From Thermobaculum terrenum ATCC BAA-798 (GTDB taxonomy: Bacteria > Chloroflexota > Chloroflexia > Thermobaculales > Thermobaculaceae), in the NCBI RefSeq assembly GCF_000025005.1, contig NC_013525.1, positions 1,452,501 through 1,516,500 on the forward strand: a stretch of DNA of 64,000 bases, given 5' to 3'. The first letter of the stretch is position 1. The number at the start of each line of letters is the position of its first letter. Made by a program: the position numbers and the translations under genes. The notes below the pieces were generated by a model. It ran no database searches. It saw only the letters and a list, made by a program, of their open reading frames with translations, and was not told the origin of the DNA. Below are positions 53,721-62,963 of the stretch, piece after piece.

Positions 53721-55253
53721 GTGGTCTCAATAAGCGATCTGCTGTCTGGTCCTCTCAGTGGAAAGGCATCAGTGGTTGCAGGTGCACAATCCCTCAACCA
53801 CATAGTTACCTGGGTTGCCTCGGCTAGATCACGTACCCCTGCACTATCTAGACTTGAGGGAGGAGAGCTGGTTCTCATTCCGCCATCGACATATGAATAT
53901 TTAGGCGGGGATCAGACACTAGAAGATCTGCTTAGATCCTTAAAATCAGCCGACATAGCTGGTATATGCCTATGGCAGGTGCCTTCCGTTAGGGCTATAC
54001 AGGTTGCTAACGAAATAGAACTACCGATTCTAGCTGTGACTAATGTATCCCCTCCAGAGCTTGAGAGGGATCTGGTTGAGTTCATCTCCAACAGGATCCG
54101 ATCCGGTATCCAGAGAACCAATCAGACACAAGTACAGCTTTTGGATATTCTTGCTAGCAATAGAGGCCCAGAGGCACTAATCAGATTGCTAGCACAGAGC
54201 CTCAATATGCCAGTGGCTTGCTATCAGATCGATGGGCAAATGATTTCAAGCCCTAATTTCCCCGATATAGATCCTCCTGACCTAAATACAGACTGGAAGG
54301 AAAGCACGATCTATACAAATAGGTCAACAGACACAAGGCATTCCGGATGGATCTGGCAGATAGCAGTACGTAGGAGCAATAAACCTATCGCAGTATTAGT
54401 AGTTCTAGCCGATAAGCCAGACCCAACCCCGCAGGAAGCCTTGGATATAAAGCAGACAGCCGCAGCTATCTCTGTAGAGTTGAGCAGGCTATTAGCAGCT
54501 GAGGAGAATAAGGCCAGGCTACGTTCAGAACTAATCAGGGACCTGTTCTATAAAGGATCCGTTGAAAATCTAGCTGTAAGAGCAGATGTTGTAGGGGTAT
54601 CCATTCCAAATAACGGTATAGTAGCGGTAATAAGAGGGATACCACCTGAAACTAATGCTATGGAGTTATTAAGGGATCTGCTACCAAGGGTATCAAGCCT
54701 GCTTTCAAGTTACCCTATTCTGTATGAGAAAAGTGAAATCGCTATGCTCTTACCTGCCAACCTAAGGGGTGAGAGCACAACATCTATGCTGAGTAGAGGT
54801 GGAACAATAAATGTACCCAATATTGCCATTGGGATTAGCTCTCAGGTGAAACAGATAAGCGAAATACCTAACCACCTTTATGAGGCTAGGGTAGCAGCCC
54901 TTGTCAGCGAGAAGGTCTATCAAGGGAGAATGGTAACCTTAGAAGAAGCTAAAGCTTATGGACTTATAGCCCCCTTGGCTGGCTTGGAACCTATAAAAAG
55001 AAGAGTCATCGATATTCTAACTCCACTTATCACAGAAGCAGAGGGTAACAGATCGGAGCTATTCGCGACTCTGAAAGTATATTCTGAATGCAACGGCAAT
55101 TTATCAGAAGCTGCTCGCATTCTGCACATACATCGCAATAGCCTGGCCTACAGATTGCACAAAATAGAGCAGCTTACTGGAAGGAATTTGGATGACCCTG
55201 AAGACAGATTTATGTTAGCTATTGCCGTACACCTTTATCCCTTCTTGGTGTAG
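53721..55253 (+). CDS. PucR-family transcriptional regulator
   Basis: A 510-residue regulator. The N-terminal PucR domain (residues 1-120) carries VSISDLLSGPLSGKASVVAGAQSL and the typical SxxxRTPALSRLEGGELVL run. The central part is a GGDEF-like/GAF-like region that I cannot assign with confidence. The C-terminal PucR HTH shows CNGNLSEAARILHIHRNSLAYRLHKI. Family members control purine, allantoin, or amino-nitrogen genes. The neighbours are two glutamine synthetase genes, so a nitrogen role is likely. It starts with GTG 53721 with no ribosome site, close to a TATAAT. Confidence 0.9.
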   Translation: MVSISDLLSGPLSGKASVVAGAQSLNHIVTWVASARSRTPALSRLEGGELVLIPPSTYEYLGGDQTLEDLLRSLKSADIAGICLWQVPSVRAIQVANEIELPILAVTNVSPPELERDLVEFISNRIRSGIQRTNQTQVQLLDILASNRGPEALIRLLAQSLNMPVACYQIDGQMISSPNFPDIDPPDLNTDWKESTIYTNRSTDTRHSGWIWQIAVRRSNKPIAVLVVLADKPDPTPQEALDIKQTAAAISVELSRLLAAEENKARLRSELIRDLFYKGSVENLAVRADVVGVSIPNNGIVAVIRGIPPETNAMELLRDLLPRVSSLLSSYPILYEKSEIAMLLPANLRGESTTSMLSRGGTINVPNIAIGISSQVKQISEIPNHLYEARVAALVSEKVYQGRMVTLEEAKAYGLIAPLAGLEPIKRRVIDILTPLITEAEGNRSELFATLKVYSECNGNLSEAARILHIHRNSLAYRLHKIEQLTGRNLDDPEDRFMLAIAVHLYPFLV

Positions 55254-55265
55254 CGCTAATTTCTG

Positions 55266-55280
55266 TTGCTAACTGCACAA
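55266..55280 (-). promoter_or_regulatory. Candidate nitrogen operator, glnA site 1
   Basis: On the minus strand TTGTGCAGTTAGCAA; it matches the TTGTGCA half exactly and the rest in part. It lies 31 bases before the second site, about three helical turns. Confidence 0.45.
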
Positions 55281-55296
55281 CCAAGTAGTGGTTTTA

Positions 55297-55311
55297 TTGT
55301 GCAAAATGCAT
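55297..55311 (+). promoter_or_regulatory. Candidate nitrogen operator, glnA site 2
   Basis: TTGTGCAAAATGCAT, two bases before TAGAAT (55314-55319), a possible -10 of the first glutamine synthetase gene. The layout copies that of the pucR operator. Confidence 0.6.
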
Positions 55312-55373
55312 ACTAGAATGATAGCCTTCGACCTATACCATATACGCGTAACTATTATACTCAGGAGTTGCAA

Positions 55374-56726
55374 ATGGCCTTAGTAGATGTCCAGCCCGAT
55401 GTTCTGCAACGAGTAAAGGAAACTATAGAAAGAGAAAATATCAAATTCATCAACCTACAATTTACAGACATAATAGGTATGGTAAAGAGCGTAACCATAC
55501 CTGTATCCCAATTCGAAGACTGTGTAGAACACGGAAAATGGTTTGACGGATCCTCTATCGAAGGTTTCGCTCGTATCGCAGAAAGCGACATGCTTCTTGT
55601 TCCCGACCTCGAGACCTTTAGAGTTATACCTTGGGAAAGAGGCGAGAACGCTGGAGCTAGAATCATATGCTGGGTAAGGGAACCTAATGGGTCTGAATTT
55701 CCTGGAGATCCCAGAGCAGCTCTCAAAAGGGTAGTCGAAGAAGCCAAGGCTTTGGGCTATGACTTCATGACCGGCCCAGAGTTGGAATTCTTCCTATTCA
55801 AACTGTCCGACCTTGAGAAGACTGAAGTACTACCCCACGATAAGGGTGGTTACTTCGACCTAACCACTGATCTCGCATATGATGTACGTAAAGATATGGT
55901 AAATGCCCTGGAAGACATAGGCATAAAGGTAGAGACCAGTCATCACGAAGTAGCTCCAGGGCAACATGAGATAGACTTTCAGTATGATGCCGCCATTCCT
56001 ACTGCTGACGCTGCGGTAACTCTTAAATACACCTTGAAGGCCATTGCGGAGCGTCACGGACTTCATTGCACTTTCATGCCAAAGCCTATTTACGGCGTCA
56101 ATGGATCAGGCATGCATACTCATCAAAGCCTATTCAAGGATGGTGAAAATGCATTCGCAGATCCGTCAGATACCTATGGGCTGTCGAAGATCGCTAAGCA
56201 CTTCATAGCTGGACAGCTGGCTCATGCTCGTGCCATGATCGCAGTTCTAGCTCCCACCGTGAACTCCTACAAGCGTCTGGTACCAGGTTATGAGGCTCCT
56301 GTGTACTTGTCATGGGCAAGAGTAAATCGATCGGCCTTGATCAGAGTACCTAAGGTAAGCAAAGGTCAACTGAAGGCTACTAGGGTAGAGTTGAGATGTC
56401 CAGACCCAAGTGCTAACCCATATCTAGCCTTCGCAGTTATGCTCAAAGCTGGCCTGGACGGTATTAAGAGAGAACTAGAGCCGCCGGATCCCGTGGAGGA
56501 GAACCTCTACCTATTTGATGAGCATATGCTTGCCAAGCATGGGGTCGGTACACTACCTGGTAGCCTGGGAGAAGCAATAGAAGAGCTTAAGAAAGACGAA
56601 GTTATACAAGATGCACTTGGCGAACATATATATGAAAGATTCATAGAAGCCAAACAGATAGAGTGGGAAGAGTACAGCAAGTATGTAACCAAGTGGGAAA
56701 TAGATCGATACCTACCCATTTACTAG
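55374..56726 (+). CDS. glnA: Glutamine synthetase, type I (GSI-alpha-like)
   Basis: A 450-residue GS that makes glutamine from glutamate, ammonia and ATP. It has FDGSSIEGFARIAESDM, NGSGMHTHQSL and the KRLVPGYEAPVYLSW motif. There is no NLYDLP-like adenylylation site, and the length and 25-residue insertion pattern are those of GSI-alpha, so regulation by covalent modification is unlikely. I start it at ATG 55374, with AGGAG seven bases before; TTG 55368 is too close. A terminator follows at 56758-56794. The leader carries two motif sites shared with pucR. Confidence 0.95.
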   Translation: MALVDVQPDVLQRVKETIERENIKFINLQFTDIIGMVKSVTIPVSQFEDCVEHGKWFDGSSIEGFARIAESDMLLVPDLETFRVIPWERGENAGARIICWVREPNGSEFPGDPRAALKRVVEEAKALGYDFMTGPELEFFLFKLSDLEKTEVLPHDKGGYFDLTTDLAYDVRKDMVNALEDIGIKVETSHHEVAPGQHEIDFQYDAAIPTADAAVTLKYTLKAIAERHGLHCTFMPKPIYGVNGSGMHTHQSLFKDGENAFADPSDTYGLSKIAKHFIAGQLAHARAMIAVLAPTVNSYKRLVPGYEAPVYLSWARVNRSALIRVPKVSKGQLKATRVELRCPDPSANPYLAFAVMLKAGLDGIKRELEPPDPVEENLYLFDEHMLAKHGVGTLPGSLGEAIEELKKDEVIQDALGEHIYERFIEAKQIEWEEYSKYVTKWEIDRYLPIY

Positions 56727-56757
56727 CCTATTAGATTAGAAGAAATACGTGCTTTCG

Positions 56758-56794
56758 CGGGAGAGATAACATGTCTCTCCCGTTTCTGTTTTTA
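56758..56794 (+). terminator. Intrinsic terminator of the first glnA
   Basis: CGGGAGAGA pairs with TCTCTCCCG (9 bp, 7-base loop) and is followed by TTTCTGTTTTTA. This separates the two glutamine synthetase transcripts. Confidence 0.88.
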
Positions 56795-56799
56795 GTTTT

Positions 56800-56814
56800 A
56801 TGCATATTGCACAA
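56800..56814 (-). promoter_or_regulatory. Candidate nitrogen operator, second glnA site 1
   Basis: On the minus strand TTGTGCAATATGCAT, a full match to the pucR and first-glnA motif. Confidence 0.6.
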
Positions 56815-56832
56815 AAAACCTGTTCATCTTTG

Positions 56833-56847
56833 ATGGGTATTGCACTT
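56833..56847 (-). promoter_or_regulatory. Candidate nitrogen operator, second glnA site 2
   Basis: On the minus strand AAGTGCAATACCCAT, which matches the previous site at 11 of 15 positions, in the same orientation and 33 bases away. Confidence 0.35.
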
Positions 56848-56935
56848 ACAAAAGTCCCTTTATGACCAGTAAAGTCATGCATAACAGATGAGACTAGTGC
56901 GTACCGCAGGTAAAAATTCGGAGGTAAGAGAATAA

Positions 56936-58393
56936 ATGGGTAAGGTCTTGATCGAAGAGCAAATCGTTCAGGAAGGAATGACGCCTAAAGAAGTCATCGC
57001 TCGTGCACACGAAGCTGGAGTGGCTATTGTTGACTTGAGATTTGTCGACCTGCTAGGTACTTGGCAGCACTTTAGCATTCCAGTATCCGAACTGAGTGAA
57101 AAACTGTTTCTGGAAGGAGCAGGCTTCGATGGTTCTTCCATAAGGGGATTCCAGCACATACATGAGTCCGATATGATACTTATCCCTGATCCCTCAACGG
57201 CTGTCGTAGACCCTCTACTGAAAGTACCGACCATGTCAATTACGTGCTCCGTATACGACCCAGTAACAGGGCAGCCTTACAGTAGAGATCCTAGATACGT
57301 AGCTCAAAAGGCCGAGAACTATCTTAGGGAAACTGGCATAGCTACTGTTAGCTATTGGGGGCCTGAAGCCGAATTTTACATCTTCAACTCAATAAGGTTT
57401 GATCAAGACAGTCACTACGGTTTCTATTTTATAGACAGCGAAGAGGGCATATGGAACAGCGGTAACGACGGTGGAGTTCCTAATCTTGGGTACAGACCAA
57501 GATTCAAAGAAGGTTATTTCCCCGTTCCACCCACCGATAAGCTTCAAGACCTCAGATCTGAGATAGTACAGAACCTTATAGCTGCCGGTATCGATGTAGA
57601 AGTGCATCATCATGAGGTCGGCACTGCTGGTCAAGCCGAGATAGACATGGCTTTCAAATCCCTCACCCGTATGGCTGACCAGCTGATGATGTACAAATAC
57701 GTGGTGAAGAATACTTGTTACCAGAAGGGCTATGTGGCTACGTTTATGCCCAAGCCGATTTTTGGAGACAATGGTTCAGGTATGCATGTACATCAAAGCC
57801 TATGGAAGGAAGATCAAAACCTGTTTTTCAGTCCAGAAGGCTATGCTGGGCTAAGCGACCTGGCCAGGTGGTATATCGGCGGGATATTGTTACACTCTCC
57901 GTCTATACTAGCGTTCGCAGCTCCAACTACCAACTCATATCGAAGATTAGTTCCAGGATTTGAGGCTCCGGTATACCTCATGTACTCAAAGCGCAATAGA
58001 TCAGCTTGTGTACGAATACCGATGTACAGCAATAATCCTAAAGCCAAGCGAATAGAATATAGAGCTCCGGATCCTAGCTGTAACCCATACTTAGCATTCG
58101 CGGCGATGCTTATGGCTGGTCTGGATGGAATCAAGAACAAGATAGAGCCTCCTGCTCCTATGGATCAGGATCTCTACGAACTACCAGAAGAAGCTATTAC
58201 TAAGCTGCCGTCTGCTCCATCTTCACTAGCCGAGTCACTCTCTGCACTGGAGAATGATCACGATTACCTGTTGCAGGGAGATGTATTTACCAAGGATCTC
58301 ATAGAAACCTGGCTGTCTATAAAGAAGAAGGAAGTTTCCGAGATAAACAGAAGACCTCATCCTTACGAGTTCTTCATGTATCACGATGCGTAG
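56936..58393 (+). CDS. glnA: Glutamine synthetase, type I (GSI-beta-like)
   Basis: A 485-residue GS with FDGSSIRGFQHIHESDM, NGSGMHVHQSLW and KRLVPGFEAPVYLMY-like motifs. Near the C-terminus it has DLYELP, matching the NLYDLP adenylylation site of GSI-beta, so covalent regulation by GlnE is possible. The start ATG 56936 is behind GGAGG about ten bases away. A direct IR ATGAC-N7-GTCAT (56862-56878) precedes it. It follows a GSI-alpha-like gene; the pair may serve different nitrogen conditions. A strong terminator follows at 58401. Confidence 0.94.
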   Translation: MGKVLIEEQIVQEGMTPKEVIARAHEAGVAIVDLRFVDLLGTWQHFSIPVSELSEKLFLEGAGFDGSSIRGFQHIHESDMILIPDPSTAVVDPLLKVPTMSITCSVYDPVTGQPYSRDPRYVAQKAENYLRETGIATVSYWGPEAEFYIFNSIRFDQDSHYGFYFIDSEEGIWNSGNDGGVPNLGYRPRFKEGYFPVPPTDKLQDLRSEIVQNLIAAGIDVEVHHHEVGTAGQAEIDMAFKSLTRMADQLMMYKYVVKNTCYQKGYVATFMPKPIFGDNGSGMHVHQSLWKEDQNLFFSPEGYAGLSDLARWYIGGILLHSPSILAFAAPTTNSYRRLVPGFEAPVYLMYSKRNRSACVRIPMYSNNPKAKRIEYRAPDPSCNPYLAFAAMLMAGLDGIKNKIEPPAPMDQDLYELPEEAITKLPSAPSSLAESLSALENDHDYLLQGDVFTKDLIETWLSIKKKEVSEINRRPHPYEFFMYHDA

Positions 58394-58400
58394 TCTGATC

Positions 58401-58443
58401 AAGTATTCCAGGGCAGGTTTTATGATCCTGCCCTGGAATACTT
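58401..58443. terminator. Bidirectional hairpin between glnA and the PHP-AlbA gene
   Basis: A perfect 17-bp inverted repeat, AAGTATTCCAGGGCAGG and its complement, with a 9-base loop TTTTATGAT. It overlaps the stop codon of the PHP-AlbA gene at 58442-58444. The T-run lies in the loop, not after the stem. It likely ends both convergent transcripts. Confidence 0.75.
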
Positions 58444-60202
58444 AGCTGATGACTTCAACTGGCTCTTTAGATACGGTATCCTGGGAATCCTCCAGCTCCT
58501 CAGCTGGAAGCGCAAATGCCCTCCACGCCCCATGTAAGCCTTCATCGGTCACACCATAATAAACGTGCAGCCTACCATCTGCGTCCCTCTGCACCAAGTT
58601 GTAGCGTATCTCATTGCCGCGCCTGTAAGTCTTCCAAATACCCATGCCCTCACGCCACTGGATCTTTGAAGGATCAAACTTTCCGCTCTCATGCTCTTCG
58701 ATTGCATACCTCCACAGCTTCCGAGCAGAACCCCTGGTTACGTTTGTTACGATCGATCCGTTACGCAGGTCCTTCATCGTGTAGTAGTTGACGCCATCCC
58801 GAGTAGTATAGTCAATTATCTCAACTCCATTCTTTGGAGGATCGTGCAGGGAATGAGTTTGTTGCGGCTGAACATCGGGACCAAAAGATAAGGTTTTTTC
58901 AGAATGATACTTGCTAACCAGCTTCACAATATCCTCAGGCGATGCTGGTACGGTAGAAGCGTCCTTACGTACCCAGACCTGAGCTGGCTTCAAAAGGTAA
59001 GGAGGACTAGTGCCATCGGGAACGGACACTATGAGTACATTCTTTCCCTGCGACTGCACTATCTCTACCTTTACTTTAAGTCTGGGCTGCACCGCAGATT
59101 CTATATACTGCTGAACCCTTTCGGCAAGAGCCTCGGGGTTGTCTACACCCTTGACCGCCCCGGGCTCACGAGCTGCACCGATAATTATCCTTCCCCCTCC
59201 CCCATTGGCTAAAGCAACAGCATCCTTTGCAACCTCTTCCATCTGTTGCTTTCTGCTACTTAGACGCTCGTAGAACACTAGTGAGGGGCCCGGTCCGGAC
59301 TGTTGAGCCTGCATGATAACATCAGGCAGAGAGATCTGCTTGGCAGGACGAGTTCGATCGAAGTCCGTGCTGGTAAGCAAGTCCTTTATGGCTTCGAAGC
59401 TAACTTCCGGAAGAAGCATCTCAGTACACCTATCACCTATGCCCAGCCTGCCACTCTTATCTGAAGGATCCCTCTCTAACCTGTGAGCATCAGAACCTTG
59501 TATGCAGTGCATCCTCCTTGGGTACTCAGGCTTGGTACCATTGTAAAATCTAGCAGTAGCCTTTTTACTACGGCTAGCCAGATCTGTAACCTCCAAAGCA
59601 TGCAGGTTAGGATCCTGAGTATATGATATTTTGGTTTGCCCTCCAAAATTAAAGTCCTGCATAGCCACCCCATGGTTACTATTCGCATGAGCAGCTATCA
59701 CTAAAGCGCCAGCCTTATTGAGCAGGGAGTAAGCCGTCAGGACGTCCGTAGTGGCCCCAATCTCGCTAGTGCCCTCATCAAGCTTCTCTTCGGGAACATT
59801 TAGCTCGAGCAATATGTGTTCAAGTTTTCTAATAGATGTCTCTGGTGGAAATATAGCCAAAATATGGAAACCAAGGGTAGCTGTGAATTCAAAGCCTGGC
59901 AGGACAAGGATCCTGGACAGCAATTGCTCGCATTCTTCAAGCTCGGAGGCCTCTGCGGGAGTGAGACGATGAGTATCCCGCAAAAACCTCAGTGTATCCA
60001 ACCTCCTCCGAAATTCAGCTATACCAACAACAGTATTGTGGTCAGTTATAGCTATGGCATCCAGCTGCTTTTCAGCCGTCTTGCGCAGTATATCTATAAA
60101 CCTAACGTTCTTGTCCAAGTAGCAGAGGGAAGACGCAGGAGTATGGATATGCAAGTCAACTCTAAACCATTTCATCTGACTCTTATTTTTTGATTTCGCC
60201 AA
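58442..60202 (-). CDS. PHP-domain phosphoesterase fused to an AlbA_2 (Schlafen-like) domain
   Basis: A 586-residue protein. The PHP domain has HIH (18-20), ITDHN (52-56), GFEF with Glu105, His113, His172 and GSDAH (236-240), giving most metal ligands of the DNA polymerase III/histidinol-phosphatase family. Residues about 315-425 match AlbA_2 of Schlafen-type proteins (EVAKDAVALANGGGGRIIIG, then VWVRKDASTVPAS). About 150 C-terminal residues are unassigned, with a possible wing-like RNA/DNA-binding fold. PHP-AAA proteins (TrlF) are known, but this pairing is unusual. TTG 60202 is the likely start, ATG 60175 the alternative. Function is not known; a nucleic-acid or defence role is speculation. 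Confidence 0.75.
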   Translation of the reverse strand: MAKSKNKSQMKWFRVDLHIHTPASSLCYLDKNVRFIDILRKTAEKQLDAIAITDHNTVVGIAEFRRRLDTLRFLRDTHRLTPAEASELEECEQLLSRILVLPGFEFTATLGFHILAIFPPETSIRKLEHILLELNVPEEKLDEGTSEIGATTDVLTAYSLLNKAGALVIAAHANSNHGVAMQDFNFGGQTKISYTQDPNLHALEVTDLASRSKKATARFYNGTKPEYPRRMHCIQGSDAHRLERDPSDKSGRLGIGDRCTEMLLPEVSFEAIKDLLTSTDFDRTRPAKQISLPDVIMQAQQSGPGPSLVFYERLSSRKQQMEEVAKDAVALANGGGGRIIIGAAREPGAVKGVDNPEALAERVQQYIESAVQPRLKVKVEIVQSQGKNVLIVSVPDGTSPPYLLKPAQVWVRKDASTVPASPEDIVKLVSKYHSEKTLSFGPDVQPQQTHSLHDPPKNGVEIIDYTTRDGVNYYTMKDLRNGSIVTNVTRGSARKLWRYAIEEHESGKFDPSKIQWREGMGIWKTYRRGNEIRYNLVQRDADGRLHVYYGVTDEGLHGAWRAFALPAEELEDSQDTVSKEPVEVIS

Positions 60203-60266
60203 ATCACATCAACCCCCTAGATCGGTAAGATTTACAATTTCTATTTTTGCCAATTCTAGCAAAATA

Positions 60267-60297
60267 GGGTGCGAGGTTTTTATGTCACCTCGCACCC
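60267..60297 (-). terminator. Terminator after lon
   Basis: A perfect 11-bp inverted repeat, GGGTGCGAGGT and ACCTCGCACCC, with a 9-base loop. On the minus strand it is followed by TATTTTG. It follows the lon stop by about 20 bases. Confidence 0.75.
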
Positions 60298-60317
60298 CAC
60301 TAATCAAAGCACCAAGT

Positions 60318-62720
60318 TCAGCTACTCTTGCTTTGCACTGATAGATCGTAGCTGGACGTTTCAGTTGGCAGGTCTATTGGAGAGTCTGAATTCTCTGCTC
60401 TGGGAGCAAGAGCTATCTTTAGCACTTCGTCCATGCTCTCAACCCAGTAGAACTTGAGGTCTCTCTGTACGTTCTTAGGTATTAGGTTTAGATCTGGCTC
60501 GTTATCTTTGGGTGCAATTATGCAGCGTATTCCCGACTGATGTGCAGCCAGCACCTTCTCTTTGAGTCCGCCTATAGGGAGCACTCGTCCCCTTAGAGTA
60601 ATCTCACCAGTCATGGCCACATCAGATCTCACAGGTCTATGAGTAAGTGCGCTAATCATTGCTGTAGCCATAGTTATCCCTGCGCTGGGACCATCCTTAG
60701 GCACAGCCCCTTCAGGCAAGTGTATGTGCCAATCTGTTGTCTCTTGGAAGTTCTCGGGAATATTAAGTTCCTTTGCTCTGGATCTAGCGTAGCTTAGTGC
60801 TGCCTTAGCTGATTCCTGCATTACATCACCTAGACGACCAGTGATTATCAACTGACCTTTTCCAGGTAATGTAGCCACCTCCACCGGTAGTAGCACACCA
60901 CCAAGTTCCGTCCAAGCCATACCTATAGCCACACCTACCTGGTCACTGGCATTACGCATATCCTGTATCTTCCTGGGTGGGCCAAGGTATTCTTGGAGTA
61001 AGTGAGTAGTAACTCTAATCCTAGAGGTCCTACCTGAAACGATCTGTCTTGCAGCTTTCCTACATATTGCGCCCAGCTGGCGTTCAAGATTTCGCACTCC
61101 AGCCTCACGAGTATAAAAGCGCACTATATGTCTCAGCATCTTGTCCGAGATCTCTATGTAGTGAGGCTGAAGTCCATGAGACTGTATCTGCTTAGGCAAC
61201 AGGTATCTCCGCGCTATTTGGACCTTCTCATCCTCGGTATAACCACCTATCTGTATTACTTCCATTCTGTCGAGTAGAGGACGAGGTATAGTATCGAGTG
61301 TATTGGCAGTAGCTATAAAGAGCACATTAGAAAGATCAAATGGGAGCTCCATGTAATGGTCAACAAACGTCTTATTCTGCTCAGGATCCAGCACCTCAAG
61401 CATGGCAGCAGATGGATCCCCCTTGTAATCAGCACTCATCTTATCGATTTCATCCAGCAACATGACCGGATTGTTGGTCTTAGCCTGCCTTAGGCCATGA
61501 ATGATCCTTCCGGGAAGAGCTCCCACATAGGTTCGCCTATGACCCCTAATCTCAGCCTCATCCCTGACTCCTCCTAGGCTAATACGTACAAAGCTTCTGC
61601 CTAAGGCCCTTGCTATGCTCTGTCCCAAACTGGTCTTCCCAACACCTGGAGGCCCCACCAGACAAAGTATAGGAGTTTTCGGCTTACTACCAGATTTGCT
61701 AGTCAGCTCTCTTACAGCTAAGAACTCGAGTATTCTTTCCTTTACCTTTTCGAGTCCATAATGATCTTCATCAAGTATCTGTTCCGTTCGCCTGATATCG
61801 TAGTTGTCCTCAGTACTATGTGACCAGGGTAACGCTAGTATCCAGTCTAGATACGTTCTTATAACCCCACTTTCTGGGGATGTGCTAGGGGTTCTCTCGA
61901 GTCGGTTTATCTCTCGTAGAGCTTTCTCGCGAACCTCATCCGGCAAGTTGGAGCTCTCGACCTTATCGCGCAGCGCCTGTATCTCGTTGCCACCCTCGCC
62001 GCTTAGCTCGTCATGAATAACCTTGAGCTGCTCACGTAGATAGTATTCCCTCTGGCTCTTATCTATCTGCTGTCGGACTCGCGCTCTTATACGTGACTCG
62101 AGCTCTTCGATTTGAGAAGAACCCGTAAGCATGATAGCCAGGCGCTCCAACCTGTCCATAGGATGAAGAATACTCAGGAATTTCTGCCTTTCCTGCCAAT
62201 CCGTAATAAGGATATTCCCCAAGTAGTCTGCCAACTCAGAAGCCGAGGAGAATGCTTCCAGCTCATTCCTGGCGTCGCTCGGAGATTTGCCCTTAGACTC
62301 AACGTGCTGGGCATAGAGATCTACTACGTGATCTATCATTAATCTCTCTACAGAAGATGTGGTCTCAGGCTCCTCGACAGGCGAAACAAGAGCTCTATAT
62401 CCTTTTTCGGACACTTCTACTCTGTGCAGGCTAACCCGCTTCAGGCCCACAACCACAACCTGCATCAATCCCTCTGGTAGCCTTTCCCAATGGCGCAATC
62501 GCACTAAGGTGCCTATACGGTTGAGTCCCTCTGGAGAGGGATCGTCCTCATCGCCGTTTCTCTGAGCACTAGTAACGAGCAGGCAGTCTCTAGCTATAGC
62601 CCACTCTGCGGCTTCAAGAGATTTTGGCCTCCCTATCGTGAGCTTACTTTCGGTCCCAGGTAAAATAACCGTTCTCTTGAGTGGCAGAAGCGGATAAACA
62701 TCGGCAGACTGCGCATACAT
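60318..62720 (-). CDS. lon: ATP-dependent protease Lon (LonA)
   Basis: An 800-residue serine protease with an N-terminal substrate domain, an AAA+ motor with Walker [10 protein letters not shown], and a C-terminal protease domain with Ser in [10 protein letters not shown] and Lys in [11 protein letters not shown]. Both catalytic dyad residues are present. The start codon ATG 62720 follows a long AT-rich leader. No heat-shock operator of known type was found. It lies alone between the PHP-AlbA gene and moaC. Confidence 0.96.
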   Translation of the reverse strand: MYAQSADVYPLLPLKRTVILPGTESKLTIGRPKSLEAAEWAIARDCLLVTSAQRNGDEDDPSPEGLNRIGTLVRLRHWERLPEGLMQVVVVGLKRVSLHRVEVSEKGYRALVSPVEEPETTSSVERLMIDHVVDLYAQHVESKGKSPSDARNELEAFSSASELADYLGNILITDWQERQKFLSILHPMDRLERLAIMLTGSSQIEELESRIRARVRQQIDKSQREYYLREQLKVIHDELSGEGGNEIQALRDKVESSNLPDEVREKALREINRLERTPSTSPESGVIRTYLDWILALPWSHSTEDNYDIRRTEQILDEDHYGLEKVKERILEFLAVRELTSKSGSKPKTPILCLVGPPGVGKTSLGQSIARALGRSFVRISLGGVRDEAEIRGHRRTYVGALPGRIIHGLRQAKTNNPVMLLDEIDKMSADYKGDPSAAMLEVLDPEQNKTFVDHYMELPFDLSNVLFIATANTLDTIPRPLLDRMEVIQIGGYTEDEKVQIARRYLLPKQIQSHGLQPHYIEISDKMLRHIVRFYTREAGVRNLERQLGAICRKAARQIVSGRTSRIRVTTHLLQEYLGPPRKIQDMRNASDQVGVAIGMAWTELGGVLLPVEVATLPGKGQLIITGRLGDVMQESAKAALSYARSRAKELNIPENFQETTDWHIHLPEGAVPKDGPSAGITMATAMISALTHRPVRSDVAMTGEITLRGRVLPIGGLKEKVLAAHQSGIRCIIAPKDNEPDLNLIPKNVQRDLKFYWVESMDEVLKIALAPRAENSDSPIDLPTETSSYDLSVQSKSS

Positions 62721-62963
62721 AAGTCAAACCCCTAACTCATAAACCATATAAAATTACGTCTTCTAGATAAGCTCGATACTAAGAGCTATAACTAAAAATC
62801 AAGCAAAAATCAGCACTACAAGTTAGTAATACATTATAAAAACCGATAATTCCGTGCGCCAATATATAACTAGTCCTAGCCAATAGCTTTCGCTTTATGT
62901 ATAGTTTATCTAATCAAAGTTAAACTATCGTTATAGTCAAATGACTTTAGTATTACTATTCTG
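62721..62963. other. AT-rich intergenic region between lon and moaC
   Basis: About 243 bases without a coding frame of note. It contains the lon promoter candidate, several inverted repeats (AGCTC-N8-GAGCT at 62770-62787, ATAGTTTA-N12-TAAACTAT at 62901-62928 and AGTCA-AA-TGACT at 62935-62946) and no T-tract terminator with a GC-rich stem. It is the longest gap in the window. Confidence 0.5.
62833..62862 (-). promoter_or_regulatory. Candidate lon promoter
   Basis: On the minus strand TTGGCG and TATAAT are separated by 18 bases. The predicted start lies about 105 bases before the lon ATG. Confidence 0.5.
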
